From assembly GCA_024233875.1 (NCBI GenBank), contig JACKPB010000012.1, positions 62,001 through 126,000 of the forward strand: a stretch of 64,000 nt of DNA, read 5' to 3'. The notes under the pieces were generated by a model that saw only the letters and a list, made by a program, of their open reading frames with translations, did not search any database and was not told the DNA's origin. Shown here one piece after another: positions 25,820 to 35,348 of the stretch. Both the position numbers and the translations under genes were made by a program. How positions within the stretch are numbered: the first letter of the stretch is position 1; every line of letters begins with the position of its first letter. The stretch comes from Leptospiraceae bacterium. GTDB taxonomy: Bacteria > Spirochaetota > Leptospiria > Leptospirales > Leptospiraceae.

Positions 25820-26850
25820 CAGATCTCAAATCAAAACTCGAATCTTATCTTTCCAAAAGGCAGGGTGGGAAAGCTTCTATTAGCTCCATGATTCCTCTTT
25901 CGGGGGGAGCCTGTCAGGAGAACTATCTCATCGACCTCAGTCTAGAAGGGGGGACGGAGTCAGGTGAGTTCAGGTTGGTGTTCCGGACCGATAAGGGAGC
26001 CTCTCTCTTTGCCAGCCTGTCGCGGGCAAACGAATTCAAGACCGAGAAATTAGCCTATGAAAACGGTGTGAAAACCCCGCGTCCCTATTGGTTGGAAGAG
26101 GATTCGGGGATTTTGGGGAGTCCGTTTTATTTTATGGAAAGGATAGGTGGAAAGGCTACGGGGAGATTCGTAGTGAAGGACTCCTCTTTATCCAAAGCCA
26201 GAAAGAATCTAGCATCCGAGCTTGCACTTTCCCTGTCCAGAATTCATTCCATCACACCGGATCTCTGTAGGGATGAGTCCCTGAAGGGAAGTCTGTACCG
26301 TCACAACCCGACTTCATCGGATTCTGTATCACGGGATGCAGTTCTGGAGATCCGCAGACAGATCTCTGCGGGTGTGGATCCTCAGGTGGGTATGGAGCTC
26401 ATAGCCAATTGGCTGGAAGAAAACATTCATCCTGTGGATAAGGAAGTTTTGGTCCACGGAGACTTTCGAACAGGTAATTTCATGGTCAGTCCGGAGGGTC
26501 TCGAAGGGATTCTGGATTGGGAATTTGCTCACTGGGGAGATCGACATGAGGACATCGCCTGGCTCTGCATGAGGGATTGGAGATTTGGAAAGCTAAACAA
26601 AGAAGCCGGAGGAATCGCCGAACGTCAGGAATTTTATGATCTCTATTCCCGGGCATCCGGATTTGAAGTGGATCCCTTTCGGGTTCGATACTGGGAAATC
26701 ATGGGCAATCTCCGATGGGCACTGGGGTCACTCCAACAGGCAGAACGTCATCTGAGCGGAAAGGACAAAGGCATAGAGCTTGCGGCAATCGGTAGAAGAA
26801 CAAAAGAAATGGTTTGGGAAGCAATGAGGTTGATAGAAAATGCAGGATAG
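25816..26850 (+). CDS. Phosphotransferase-family protein (APH fold)
   Basis: The 344-aa protein carries the aminoglycoside-phosphotransferase/choline-kinase fold: LSGGACQENYLID at the nucleotide loop, the catalytic loop VHGDFRTGNFMV and the metal motif ILDWEFAHWGDRHEDIAWL. Such proteins with an adjacent DUF6285 gene are linked to acyl-CoA or hydroxy-acyl phosphorylation (ACAD10/11-like), not to antibiotic resistance; this is a family-level inference. It overlaps the SDR stop by ATGA and the next gene by 11 bp. Confidence 0.87.
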   Translation: MTDLKSKLESYLSKRQGGKASISSMIPLSGGACQENYLIDLSLEGGTESGEFRLVFRTDKGASLFASLSRANEFKTEKLAYENGVKTPRPYWLEEDSGILGSPFYFMERIGGKATGRFVVKDSSLSKARKNLASELALSLSRIHSITPDLCRDESLKGSLYRHNPTSSDSVSRDAVLEIRRQISAGVDPQVGMELIANWLEENIHPVDKEVLVHGDFRTGNFMVSPEGLEGILDWEFAHWGDRHEDIAWLCMRDWRFGKLNKEAGGIAERQEFYDLYSRASGFEVDPFRVRYWEIMGNLRWALGSLQQAERHLSGKDKGIELAAIGRRTKEMVWEAMRLIENAG

Positions 26851-27259
26851 ACCGACATCAAATGAATTATTGGACGCTATCGCCGAGCTTCTCATCAAAG
26901 AAGTCCTTCCGGCGATCAAAAACGACGAAGCTCTGTCTTACAAGACTCTTGTAGCCTGGAATATGCTGGGTGTTGTATCACGGGAAATCAAATCGGAGGA
27001 TGCTAGTCTCTCTGAGGAATTTCATCGATTGAGTGAAGTTTTGAAAAATAAGGGGAAGGATTTGGACATGAGTTGGAACGAGCTATTAAAATCGGAGAAA
27101 GAAGAGAAGGTAAGGGAAATGAATTCTGTCCTGGCGGAGATCGTTCGTCAGGAAAAGCTAAGTAATAAAGATTCTCAAGTCTGGGATGCGGTCAAATCCA
27201 ATCTGAAAAAAGATCTCGAAATCTCGAACCCCAGATTCGGAACAGAAAAAGAAAAATGA
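26840..27259 (+). CDS. DUF6285 protein
   Basis: This 139-aa helical protein begins MQDRPTSNELLDAIAELL, the typical opening of DUF6285 proteins, which are found beside APH-like phosphotransferases. It probably works with the upstream protein, perhaps as a partner subunit. It overlaps both neighbours (11 bp upstream, ATGA downstream). Confidence 0.82.
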   Translation: MQDRPTSNELLDAIAELLIKEVLPAIKNDEALSYKTLVAWNMLGVVSREIKSEDASLSEEFHRLSEVLKNKGKDLDMSWNELLKSEKEEKVREMNSVLAEIVRQEKLSNKDSQVWDAVKSNLKKDLEISNPRFGTEKEK

Positions 27260-28302
27260 GGGCGGGGGTTCTCTATCGGGATGAGTCCCGGATCAGGATA
27301 GAAGAGAGAGATAGACGTCCTCTAGCCCGGAATGAAGTGAGGGTTCGGATCCATGCCTGCGGGGTCTGCGGATCGGATGTGCATTTTACAGTTCACAAAC
27401 AGGTTCGCCTCAAGAAAGAATGTGCCGTTCTCGGACACGAAGCCTCGGGTGTGATTTTAGAAATCGGTGAGGAAGTGAGGGAGAGACAACCGGGCGAACG
27501 GGTGGTGATTTCTGCCGGAACCAGTTGCGGAGTCTGTCCCGCCTGCAGTCGCGGGCATTGGAATCTCTGCGCTTCCGCTTCGGTTTTGGGTCTGGAGATA
27601 GATGGAGCCTTTGCGGAAGAAATCATCATTGAAGAGAGATATCTCATTCCTCTACCTTCGGGAATTCCTTTTGATCACGGAGCGATCCTCGCCGATGCTG
27701 TGTCCACTCCCTATCATGCTCTGAAGTATGTGGGTTTCCTCCAGAGGGGTGAGAAGGTAGGAATCATAGGAATCGGGGGACTCGGAGTTCATGCCGTTCA
27801 GATTGCAAATATTCTCGGTGCGAATCAATTGATCGCTGTGGATATCGATCCCGGAGCCCTCGAAAATGCTTCCCGTCTGGGAGCGGATGAATGCATTGAT
27901 GCCAAACAATCGAAAAACATAGGAAAGGATTTGAAGGAACTTTCGGGTGGTCTGGACATTCTCGTAGACTTTTCCGGTCAGTACAAAAATATCGAGAATT
28001 CACTCAGAGCCATGAATTTCGGAGGAAGGATGGTTCTCGTGGGGCTCGGAAAAAATAGTTTAGAGTTTAAGTTTCCGATGATGATCGTAGAAAGACAGAT
28101 TCGGATCAGCGGATCACTGGGTTGTGATACAAGAGCCATTCCCGAACTCATGGATCTCTACCTCTCAGGTAAACTCGACCTGAGTCAATCGATCACCTCC
28201 CACCATCCCCTGGAAGAAGTCAATGAGTGTTTGGAAAATCTTCATCACAGAAAGGGCAATCCGATTCGTTACATAATCACGCCCAACGGAGCGATACGAT
28301 GA
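27256..28302 (+). CDS. Zinc-dependent alcohol dehydrogenase (MDR family)
   Basis: The 348-aa protein shows the MDR layout. Catalytic-zinc ligands are in CGVCGSDVH and GHEASG, the structural-zinc cluster is CGVCPACSRGHWNLC, and the Rossmann motif is IIGIGGLGVHAVQIA with an acidic residue (DID) favouring NAD. The substrate is unknown. It starts at the ATG of an ATGA overlap and ends in another overlap, as fourth gene of the operon. Confidence 0.9.
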   Translation: MRAGVLYRDESRIRIEERDRRPLARNEVRVRIHACGVCGSDVHFTVHKQVRLKKECAVLGHEASGVILEIGEEVRERQPGERVVISAGTSCGVCPACSRGHWNLCASASVLGLEIDGAFAEEIIIEERYLIPLPSGIPFDHGAILADAVSTPYHALKYVGFLQRGEKVGIIGIGGLGVHAVQIANILGANQLIAVDIDPGALENASRLGADECIDAKQSKNIGKDLKELSGGLDILVDFSGQYKNIENSLRAMNFGGRMVLVGLGKNSLEFKFPMMIVERQIRISGSLGCDTRAIPELMDLYLSGKLDLSQSITSHHPLEEVNECLENLHHRKGNPIRYIITPNGAIR

Positions 28303-28844
28303 AACCGAAAGTACATGTTTATTTGGGTGTGAGTCTGGATGGATACATAGCGGGAAACGAAGGAGATCTTTCCTGGTTGGATAAGATCCCCCCACCTCCC
28401 GGAGAAGACTTCGGATTTCAGAAGTTTTTAGAAGGCATGGACTGTCTCTTCATGGGTAGGAATACTTATGAAGCCATCAAAGACTTTCCCGATTGGCACT
28501 ATGGTTCCCAAAAGGTTTATGTTCTGACTTCAAGACCGATCGATTGGAAGGGAGTCTGGAAAGACAGAGCAGAGACTTTGGATCTTTCCCCCGAAGATCT
28601 ATTGAAGTACGCGGAAGAGAAGGGATACAATCATATCTATCTGGATGGGGGAATGACCATTCATAGATTTCTGGATGCAGGACTTGTGGATGAGATGACG
28701 CTCAGCATCCTCCCCATTCTTCTCGGAGGAGGGACTCTCCTTTTCGGTACCCGTAAGACGGGACAGATCTGGACCCTGGTTTCTTCCCGTTCCTATTCGA
28801 ATGGATTCGTTCAATCGCACTACAGGTATTCCGGAGAGTTTTAA
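28299..28844 (+). CDS. RibD C-terminal/dihydrofolate-reductase-like oxidoreductase
   Basis: The frame opens at 28227, but ATG 28299 (MKPKVHVYLGVSLDGYIAG) overlaps the ADH stop as ATGA and gives a 181-aa protein of normal length. Family motifs are SLDGYIAG, MDCLFMGRNTYEAI, VYVLTSRP and IYLDGGMTIHRFLDAGLVDEMTLSILPILLGGG (quoted in part). It should use NADPH to reduce a small cytosolic substrate. It is the last gene of the operon. Confidence 0.85.
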   Translation: MKPKVHVYLGVSLDGYIAGNEGDLSWLDKIPPPPGEDFGFQKFLEGMDCLFMGRNTYEAIKDFPDWHYGSQKVYVLTSRPIDWKGVWKDRAETLDLSPEDLLKYAEEKGYNHIYLDGGMTIHRFLDAGLVDEMTLSILPILLGGGTLLFGTRKTGQIWTLVSSRSYSNGFVQSHYRYSGEF

Positions 28845-28892
28845 AAAATCACAAATTCGAAGAGAAATCTTTTCTTGATCTCCCCGCTAAGA

Positions 28893-30245
28893 ATGGGGAT
28901 TCGTCTAAGAGTTATGTTCAATCTACAATACCTCGTTATTTTCCTCTGGATTCTTTCATTTTCTTCTCTTTCCGCCCAGAAGATCGGTGATCCTTCTCTC
29001 GGAAGCATCAGCGTTCAGCATTTAAAAGTTTCGTATCCAATCGAAACATCCGTCTACCGACCGAGAGTATTGAATCTGGAAGGGAGCATTCATTTTTTCT
29101 GGGGAGAGGGGACTTCCGGAGAAGTCGGAATCTTTCGATCCAGACTCAATCAAAAGTATCAGATCAAAAAAAAGCCCGATGTCCTCATCCCGTTCACGGG
29201 AAAGCTCAATTCCTCAGCCGATAGCCTTTCCACCACGATGTCATACGATTCCTCTACAGGGAATTTTCTGGCCGTCTACATGTCTGCGGATCGCACCGAG
29301 AGAATGAAAAATGTTTTCTCCATGAGAGCTGTTCTCGGAAATCCCCTCGACAAACAGGGGAAAGACATTTTGATAGAAGGAGAGTTTTTTCATTCCCTTG
29401 ATCTTCCTGGCTCTCCCTCAGTCTCCGGAGATGGAAATGGAAATTTCCTTTTGGTGTATCACTCCAATGGAGCCGATCTCAATCAGTCCTATATCAAATG
29501 GAAAAAAATTGATGCGGAGACGGGTAGGGTCACTCCCGGACCGATAGCCAATAAGCAAACGGGAAGTCAAATCTCCACACCGGGGGCAAGAAATCCTTCT
29601 GTAGTCTGGAATCCTGAGACGGGAACCTACGGAATCGTCTTTGTCTCAGGAAAAGGAAATGCATCCATTCTGAAGTTCTTAAGCATAGATAAGAATGGAG
29701 TCCCGGTCTCCGAAGAAAAAACAATTCTCTCCAATCCCAAAATCATGGTAGCCCGACCCGTGATAGCCCCCGATGGGGATGGATTTGCACTGATCTGGCA
29801 GGACTTCCGTCAGGTAAAAGTACCCTCCTCCCCACCGATGAGCGGGATTCCTGCTGTTCGCTTCACCCGAATCGATTCGGCAGGAAAGCTCAGACCGATG
29901 AAAGGAGAAGAGTTTTTATTTGATACAAAAGATTCTTCCCTTCTACTTTCCAATCCTTACAATGATGCCTCCTACCTCTATCAGGAATTGAAGACCATTG
30001 AGCCGGGGAAACGCTATGCCGCTGTCTGGGCTACAGGTCAGGTTCCTCATAAGATCCAAATGACCGAAATCCACCTCAAGCACTCGGAGATCCGATCCAT
30101 GCCTCCGGTCACCGTGAGTGAGAAGGGGAAAATCTCGGGAGAACCGGATTTCGTCTTCGATGGAAAAAGATACATCATCGTCTACAATCAACATGAGAAG
30201 AATAAATACAAATTGAAAGTCTCTCTCGGTATTCCGATCCGTTGA
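28893..30245 (+). CDS. Exported protein of unknown function (possible propeller)
   Basis: I place the start at ATG 28893 (MGIRLRVMFNLQYLVIFLW, positively charged then hydrophobic signal peptide ending SLSA|Q); ATG 28914 and TTG 28875 are alternatives. The mature ~425 aa has repeated beta-rich stretches such as 'SVSGDGNGNFLLVYHSNG', 'SVVWNPETGTYGIVFVSG' and 'PVIAPDGDGFALIWQDFRQ'. This suggests a sialidase-like beta-propeller. No family is recognised with certainty. It stands between the SDR operon and eno and ends at a hairpin. Confidence 0.7.
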   Translation: MGIRLRVMFNLQYLVIFLWILSFSSLSAQKIGDPSLGSISVQHLKVSYPIETSVYRPRVLNLEGSIHFFWGEGTSGEVGIFRSRLNQKYQIKKKPDVLIPFTGKLNSSADSLSTTMSYDSSTGNFLAVYMSADRTERMKNVFSMRAVLGNPLDKQGKDILIEGEFFHSLDLPGSPSVSGDGNGNFLLVYHSNGADLNQSYIKWKKIDAETGRVTPGPIANKQTGSQISTPGARNPSVVWNPETGTYGIVFVSGKGNASILKFLSIDKNGVPVSEEKTILSNPKIMVARPVIAPDGDGFALIWQDFRQVKVPSSPPMSGIPAVRFTRIDSAGKLRPMKGEEFLFDTKDSSLLLSNPYNDASYLYQELKTIEPGKRYAAVWATGQVPHKIQMTEIHLKHSEIRSMPPVTVSEKGKISGEPDFVFDGKRYIIVYNQHEKNKYKLKVSLGIPIR

Positions 30246-30294
30246 TTTTTAGAATGAGAATAAATTATTAACCCATCTCTCATAGGTCTTTTTC

Positions 30295-30329
30295 TTCTCT
30301 TCAGATTCTCATTTGAATTCTGAAGAGAA
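30295..30329 (+). terminator. 11-bp hairpin after the exported-protein gene
   Basis: The arms TTCTCTTCAGA / TCTGAAGAGAA are perfect, with a 13-nt loop. On the plus strand the hairpin follows a CTTTTT run and is followed by A's, so it is not a textbook intrinsic terminator. Its position after the stop still suggests a 3' end role. Confidence 0.4.
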
Positions 30330-30469
30330 AAATGGGTTCATCCGGCTAAAAATCATATTAGAAAACTCTCAAATTCTAATTCAATGACGAATTCCCATTT
30401 CTTCAGGAATAAGAGTAGACATGAAAATCCAAAAAAAAGACAATATATAAAAATATTACCTATGGGGAA

Positions 30470-31786
30470 ATGCAATTGAAAGGCTCAAAAATTCAATCAA
30501 TCAAAGCTAGAGAAATATTAGATTCCAGAGGGAATCCCACTGTAGAAGTAGATGTAATTTTAGAAGACGGTTCTTTGGGTAGAGCCGCAGTTCCATCCGG
30601 AGCATCCACCGGAGAGTACGAAGCAGTTGAACTCAGAGATGGGGACAAGAAAAGATATCTCGGAAAAGGTGTTCAAAAAGCTGTAGGCAATGTAAACGAC
30701 AAACTCGCTAAAAAACTCATCGGTCTAGACGCACTTCAGCAGACTCATATTGACGAACTCATGATCGCTGAAGATGGAACTCCATCCAAGAAAAACATGG
30801 GTGCCAATGCGATCTTAGGGGTATCCCTGGCTGTAGCTAAGGCCTCTGCAATCCATTGCAGACTTCCACTCTACCGCTACATCGGTGGAAATTTCGCAAG
30901 AGAACTTCCGGTTCCCATGATGAACATCCTCAACGGGGGAGCTCACGCGGACAATAACATCGACTTTCAGGAATTCATGATTCTTCCCGTAAGTGCTAAG
31001 AATTTTTCTGATGCTCTTAGAATGGGCGCTGAAGTTTTCCACAATCTCAAATCCGTTCTCAAGGCTGAAGGTCACAACACAGCTGTAGGGGATGAAGGTG
31101 GTTTCGCTCCGGATCTGAAGTCCAATGACGAAGGGATCGAAGTGATTTTGAAAGCGATCGAAAAAGCGGGTTACAAACCCAAAGAAGATATCCTCATCGG
31201 TCTGGATGCTGCATCCAGTGAATTTTTTGACAAAGAGAAGAAAAAATACATTCTCGGCAAAAAGTCAAAGAATTCTTCCGATATTAAGGAAATGACTTCC
31301 GAGCAAATGATCGAATATTATTCAAAAATGGTCAACGACTATCCGATCATTACTATAGAAGATGGACTCGATGAAAACGATTGGGCGGGCTGGAAGATCC
31401 TCAGCGAAAAGCTCAGTAAAATTCAGCTTGTCGGTGATGACCTCTTTGTAACTAATGTCGAAAAGCTAAAAAAAGGTATCGATGAGAAGATCGGTAATTC
31501 CATTTTGATCAAAGTAAATCAAATTGGTTCTCTCACCGAGACTCTGGCGGCTATCGAAATGGCCAAAAAAGCGGGTTACACTGCTGTGGTCAGTCATAGA
31601 AGTGGTGAGACAGAAGACAGTACCATCGCTCACATAGCTGTAGCTACCAATTCGGGTCAGATCAAAACAGGATCTCTCAGTAGAACCGACCGAATCGCAA
31701 AGTACAACGAACTTCTGCGAATCGAAGAAGAACTGGGAAAATCAGCAATTTACAAAGGAAAAGATACATTTTACAACCTTAAATGA
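30470..31786 (+). CDS. eno: Enolase
   Basis: This glycolytic enzyme (2-phosphoglycerate to phosphoenolpyruvate) is 438 aa and full length. Motifs are AREILDSRGNPTVEVDV, the loop Ser in PSGASTGEYEA, GDEGGFAPD, TIEDGLDENDW, LVGDDLFVTN, ILIKVNQIGSLTET, and the signature SHRSGETED with catalytic residues. The sequence is very close to Leptospira enolase as I remember it. GGGGA lies only 2 nt before ATG 30470 but 8 nt before a TTG at 30476, so the true start may be two codons downstream. The stop overlaps the next ATG. Confidence 0.97.
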   Translation: MQLKGSKIQSIKAREILDSRGNPTVEVDVILEDGSLGRAAVPSGASTGEYEAVELRDGDKKRYLGKGVQKAVGNVNDKLAKKLIGLDALQQTHIDELMIAEDGTPSKKNMGANAILGVSLAVAKASAIHCRLPLYRYIGGNFARELPVPMMNILNGGAHADNNIDFQEFMILPVSAKNFSDALRMGAEVFHNLKSVLKAEGHNTAVGDEGGFAPDLKSNDEGIEVILKAIEKAGYKPKEDILIGLDAASSEFFDKEKKKYILGKKSKNSSDIKEMTSEQMIEYYSKMVNDYPIITIEDGLDENDWAGWKILSEKLSKIQLVGDDLFVTNVEKLKKGIDEKIGNSILIKVNQIGSLTETLAAIEMAKKAGYTAVVSHRSGETEDSTIAHIAVATNSGQIKTGSLSRTDRIAKYNELLRIEEELGKSAIYKGKDTFYNLK

Positions 31787-32229
31787 GTTTGAACGCGAAA
31801 ATCCCATCCCTGCTCGGATTGATTCTGGTATTCGGAATGCTGTACTTCACAATCCTCGGAAGCACAGGGATCATAGAAAGAAGAAACCTTGAGAATCGTA
31901 TGAAGCTTCTCAAGGATGAAGTGGAGCGGTTGGAGAGCGAGAACAAGGCTCTTGCTCATCGTGACCGCATGCTCTCTTCGGAAGAGGAAGCCCTCGAATC
32001 CGAAGCGGGCAGACACTATCTTCTGACTGAGGATTCTCGCATCATCAAATTCAAAGAAATGCTGGAAGTGGAATCGGAAGAGCAAATCCTTTCTTCTCCG
32101 ATTCCTCTGGCTACATTTCAAAACAAAAAAACTAAAAATCGTGCACTCTCCCTCCAATTTCTCAAGGTCTTTTATTTGATCGTTGTGGGTGTTTTTAGTG
32201 TGAGTGTCTTCTTCCGATTCAAAAAATAG
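31783..32229 (+). CDS. Septum-formation initiator family protein (FtsB/DivIC-like)
   Basis: The 148-aa protein has an N-terminal TM helix (LLGLILVFGMLYFTIL) and a coiled coil (ENRMKLLKDEVERLESENKAL). Unusually for FtsB, it has a second hydrophobic helix near the C-terminus (FLKVFYLIVVGVFSVSVFF). FtsB-like proteins join the divisome, and eno-ftsB adjacency is conserved in many bacteria. It overlaps eno by ATGA. Confidence 0.8.
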   Translation: MSLNAKIPSLLGLILVFGMLYFTILGSTGIIERRNLENRMKLLKDEVERLESENKALAHRDRMLSSEEEALESEAGRHYLLTEDSRIIKFKEMLEVESEEQILSSPIPLATFQNKKTKNRALSLQFLKVFYLIVVGVFSVSVFFRFKK

Positions 32230-32326
32230 TTGTTGTTTTCCTACCCTCTCAAAATCCTAATAACTGGAAATTGGGATAAATTCCATATTAAATTTCAGAA
32301 ATCACAATGCTAGGAAAGGATTGATT

Positions 32327-32912
<586 letters not shown>

Positions 32913-32932
<20 letters not shown>

Positions 32933-33245
32933 ACCTGATTTCCCTTCCCTTCTCAACCTATTTCTGGAAGAAGGGAAAAATCGAGAAAAAGAACCAGTTC
33001 TCAAGATGTTCACGGACTATCTCCTTCACCTCTATGAGGGGGAGGATGAGATCCTCATGGAAGATGTGAGCGGTTTTGAAGTGGATGACTTTCTCAATTT
33101 TTATATCCAGGATCGCTATCCGGATCGATCGGAGACCCTGATTCGGGAAGCCAGATCTGCCCTCAAGAGCTTTCAAAAGTTTTTGATTCAAAAAAAATAC
33201 TTAACTAGCGAAGATTTGGAAGAATGGAAAGAAGCTTTGAAATAA
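32913..33245 (+). CDS. Small conserved-looking protein of unknown function
   Basis: The longer frame starts at 32886, but ATG 32913 (MSHPSPEPDFPSLL) gives 110 aa and a 20-bp overlap with clpP. It is acidic and helical (LLNLFLEEGKNREKEP, DVSGFEVDDFLNFYIQDRY, ARSALKSFQKFLIQKKYLT) and vaguely resembles SAM-like helical bundles at the start of tyrosine recombinases. It overlaps the hydrolase gene by 22 bp, so it is co-translated. Function unknown. Confidence 0.65.
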
Positions 33246-34252
33246 GAACATTTCCGAAAGAGAGATTTCTCAGGAACAAGCACTCCCAAACTATCTTCAG
33301 TTCTTTTTTTCCTCCCAAAAATCATCTCCGAACAGAGTATCTCCACGAAGACATCATCCTCGATCTGGCGGATGGTTCGGAGGACATGATCTGTGTGCAT
33401 CACAACTTTCCTCTTTCCGGATACAAAAAAGCTCCCATTCCCTTCAATGGATACTACTTCATTTTGATTCACGGGATGGAAGGCTCGGCGGATTCACATT
33501 ACATAGTCACGTTTGGAGAAATGGTTCTCAAGGCCGGATTCGGGTTGATTCGAATGAATCAGAGAGGTTGCGGAATGGGGGAAGGTTTGTCCCGAGGGAT
33601 CTACAACGCGGGCAATTCCAATGACATTGATCGGGTGGTGAAGTATGTCTATCGCAATATCTCCAAAAATATCATTCTCTGCGGATACTCCCTCTCAGCC
33701 AATTCAGTTCTTAAGTATCTCGGAGAAAAGAATCGGCCTCAGGTTCGTTTCTTTTCGGCAGTCTCTCCCCCTCTGGATCTGAAGTACGGATGTGACTACA
33801 TCGATTCGGAAAAAGGGAAGTTTTATAGGGACTTTTTTCTGTTTTCTTTCAAAGACAAACTCAAGAGAAACATCATCCGCGTTCCGGACGAAATCAAAAA
33901 CCTGGCTCTGAGTGCGGAGTCTATGTTTGATTTTGATGACTATCTAACCGCTCCGATCTACGGATATCGGGGGGCTCTCGATTACTATCGGGATTGCTCT
34001 TCTGTCAAATACATCTACGGGATCACCCAGGAGGGCATTGTAATCCACGCCAATGATGATCCTCTGATTCCTTCGGATATTTTCGAAAATGTAAAATGGA
34101 GTAAGGTTCCCAATATCGTACCCATTCTCACCGAAGGTGGGGGGCATGTAGGGTTTTTGACCAAGAAATCCCACGACATCCCCGATGGGAGATGGTTGAA
34201 TCACACACTATTGCACTTCTTTGCAGAAAAAATAGGAATCTACGAAGCCTAG
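33224..34252 (+). CDS. Alpha/beta hydrolase, YheT/EMB8-like
   Basis: The 342-aa protein has the hydrolase core: FILIHGMEGSADSHYI (oxyanion loop), the nucleophile elbow GYSLSAN near 155, acid in HANDDPLIP and catalytic His in EGGGHVGFL. The long helical cap and N-terminal RNKHSQTIFSSFF fit the YheT family of carboxyl-ester hydrolases. Its stop overlaps the stop of the convergent next gene by 4 bp. Confidence 0.87.
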   Translation: MERSFEIRTFPKERFLRNKHSQTIFSSFFPPKNHLRTEYLHEDIILDLADGSEDMICVHHNFPLSGYKKAPIPFNGYYFILIHGMEGSADSHYIVTFGEMVLKAGFGLIRMNQRGCGMGEGLSRGIYNAGNSNDIDRVVKYVYRNISKNIILCGYSLSANSVLKYLGEKNRPQVRFFSAVSPPLDLKYGCDYIDSEKGKFYRDFFLFSFKDKLKRNIIRVPDEIKNLALSAESMFDFDDYLTAPIYGYRGALDYYRDCSSVKYIYGITQEGIVIHANDDPLIPSDIFENVKWSKVPNIVPILTEGGGHVGFLTKKSHDIPDGRWLNHTLLHFFAEKIGIYEA

Positions 34253-34779
34253 AATCCGTCCATTTCCATTTCTTTGCGCAGAGCTTCAATCTCAGAGTTC
34301 AGATTCTCTGTCTTACGGGAGTGCATTTCCTGTCGGGTTCGTTCCAGAATTCTGAGCATCTTATCGATGAGATTCAAAATCCTTTCTTGAAAATTGTCCT
34401 GAAGAGAAATCCCCGAGTTCATTTGAACAGCGCAGTACTTGTTCAAAAGAACAAGGATGGATTGAATGTGGTTCTTCCAGAGACGTTTGGTGCTTTCACC
34501 GAGCGCATCCGGATTCTCGGAGTAGTAGTCGAGAATCCGGGAAGAGAAATCATGGAGTTCGAGAGTCTTTCGATAGATGATAGGATCAATGAGTTTCAAA
34601 TCGGGGAGGGTCTCCCGAATGCCCTCCTGGGTGTTTCTCAAAATATCAATGACTTCCTCACGCTCCTCCGAACTCAAAGGGGAGGTAATGTCGTCGGAAC
34701 TGAATCGTTTTTTGAGAAACAAATAGAGATAGTAGACGCTGAGCATCAGGATCAGAAGAGTAAAGAATAATCTGAGCAT
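34249..34779 (-). CDS. Single-TM protein with coiled coil, unknown function
   Basis: The 176-aa protein has an N-terminal TM helix (LFFTLLILMLSVYYLYLFL) and a helical cytoplasmic part with a final coiled coil (ENLNSEIEALRKEMEMDG). The middle (HDFSSRILDYYSENPDAL...) weakly recalls XpaC-like proteins; I do not assign a family. It is convergent with and just overlaps the hydrolase gene. Confidence 0.65.
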   Translation of the reverse strand: MLRLFFTLLILMLSVYYLYLFLKKRFSSDDITSPLSSEEREEVIDILRNTQEGIRETLPDLKLIDPIIYRKTLELHDFSSRILDYYSENPDALGESTKRLWKNHIQSILVLLNKYCAVQMNSGISLQDNFQERILNLIDKMLRILERTRQEMHSRKTENLNSEIEALRKEMEMDGF

Positions 34780-35348
34780 ATCCGCATTTTGAAGGATTGG
34801 ATTTATAAATCAACAGATTCTTTCTCAGGAGGAAAAATTTCTCTGTTTCAGTTTTGGGAGAATGAACAAATGACAATAGATCTATTTTTAAATAGTTTAA
34901 AAAAACTATTGCCTGATTCATATTCTGCCGGGACTAACAACAGCACAGGAAACCCTAGAAGTCGATTCAGGTCCCGGAAGTTTTTCCCTACCGATCCCGA
35001 TGGAAATCATATCTTGATCGATCAGCATATTTAAAACACAAGTGATAGGAGAAACCTTTTGTGAAGGTGCAAATCTTTATGAAAATGACTATAGATCATT
35101 TCAGGTAGATCTTAGGGAACGTCTATTTACCCCTTATTTAGATTTTGAAATATACAATATTATTAAAAGTTGTTCAATATTTCTTGAAAAAAGCGGGGTT
35201 TGGGGTGCAACCCCAAGCAAATCCCACCTCTAAAAAGCCCTGCTAAGGGGTTTTTAGAGGTTCCCCTTAAAAAATCTATTTAGGCGTAGATTTCCACAAT
35301 ATTGATTTCTTTTTATTTCACTTGCAAACTAGATCCTTTTTTGAAAAA
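34780..35348. other. 570-bp spacer before the type III R-M operon with two strong hairpins
   Basis: Two hairpins stand out: TTGGGGT-GCA-ACCCCAA at 35200-35216, and one with 10-bp arms CCTCTAAAAA/TTTTTAGAGG at 35227-35260 with inner CCC/GGG pairs. The first resembles the repeat D hairpin. The second could end rightward transcription or act in the mod leader. Short frames (34789-35034, 35042-35233) look random. Confidence 0.5.

Noticed and set aside
25816..26850. Aminoglycoside resistance gene
   Set aside because: The APH fold is present, but the DUF6285 and dehydrogenase neighbours point to metabolism. No resistance-specific motif is seen.
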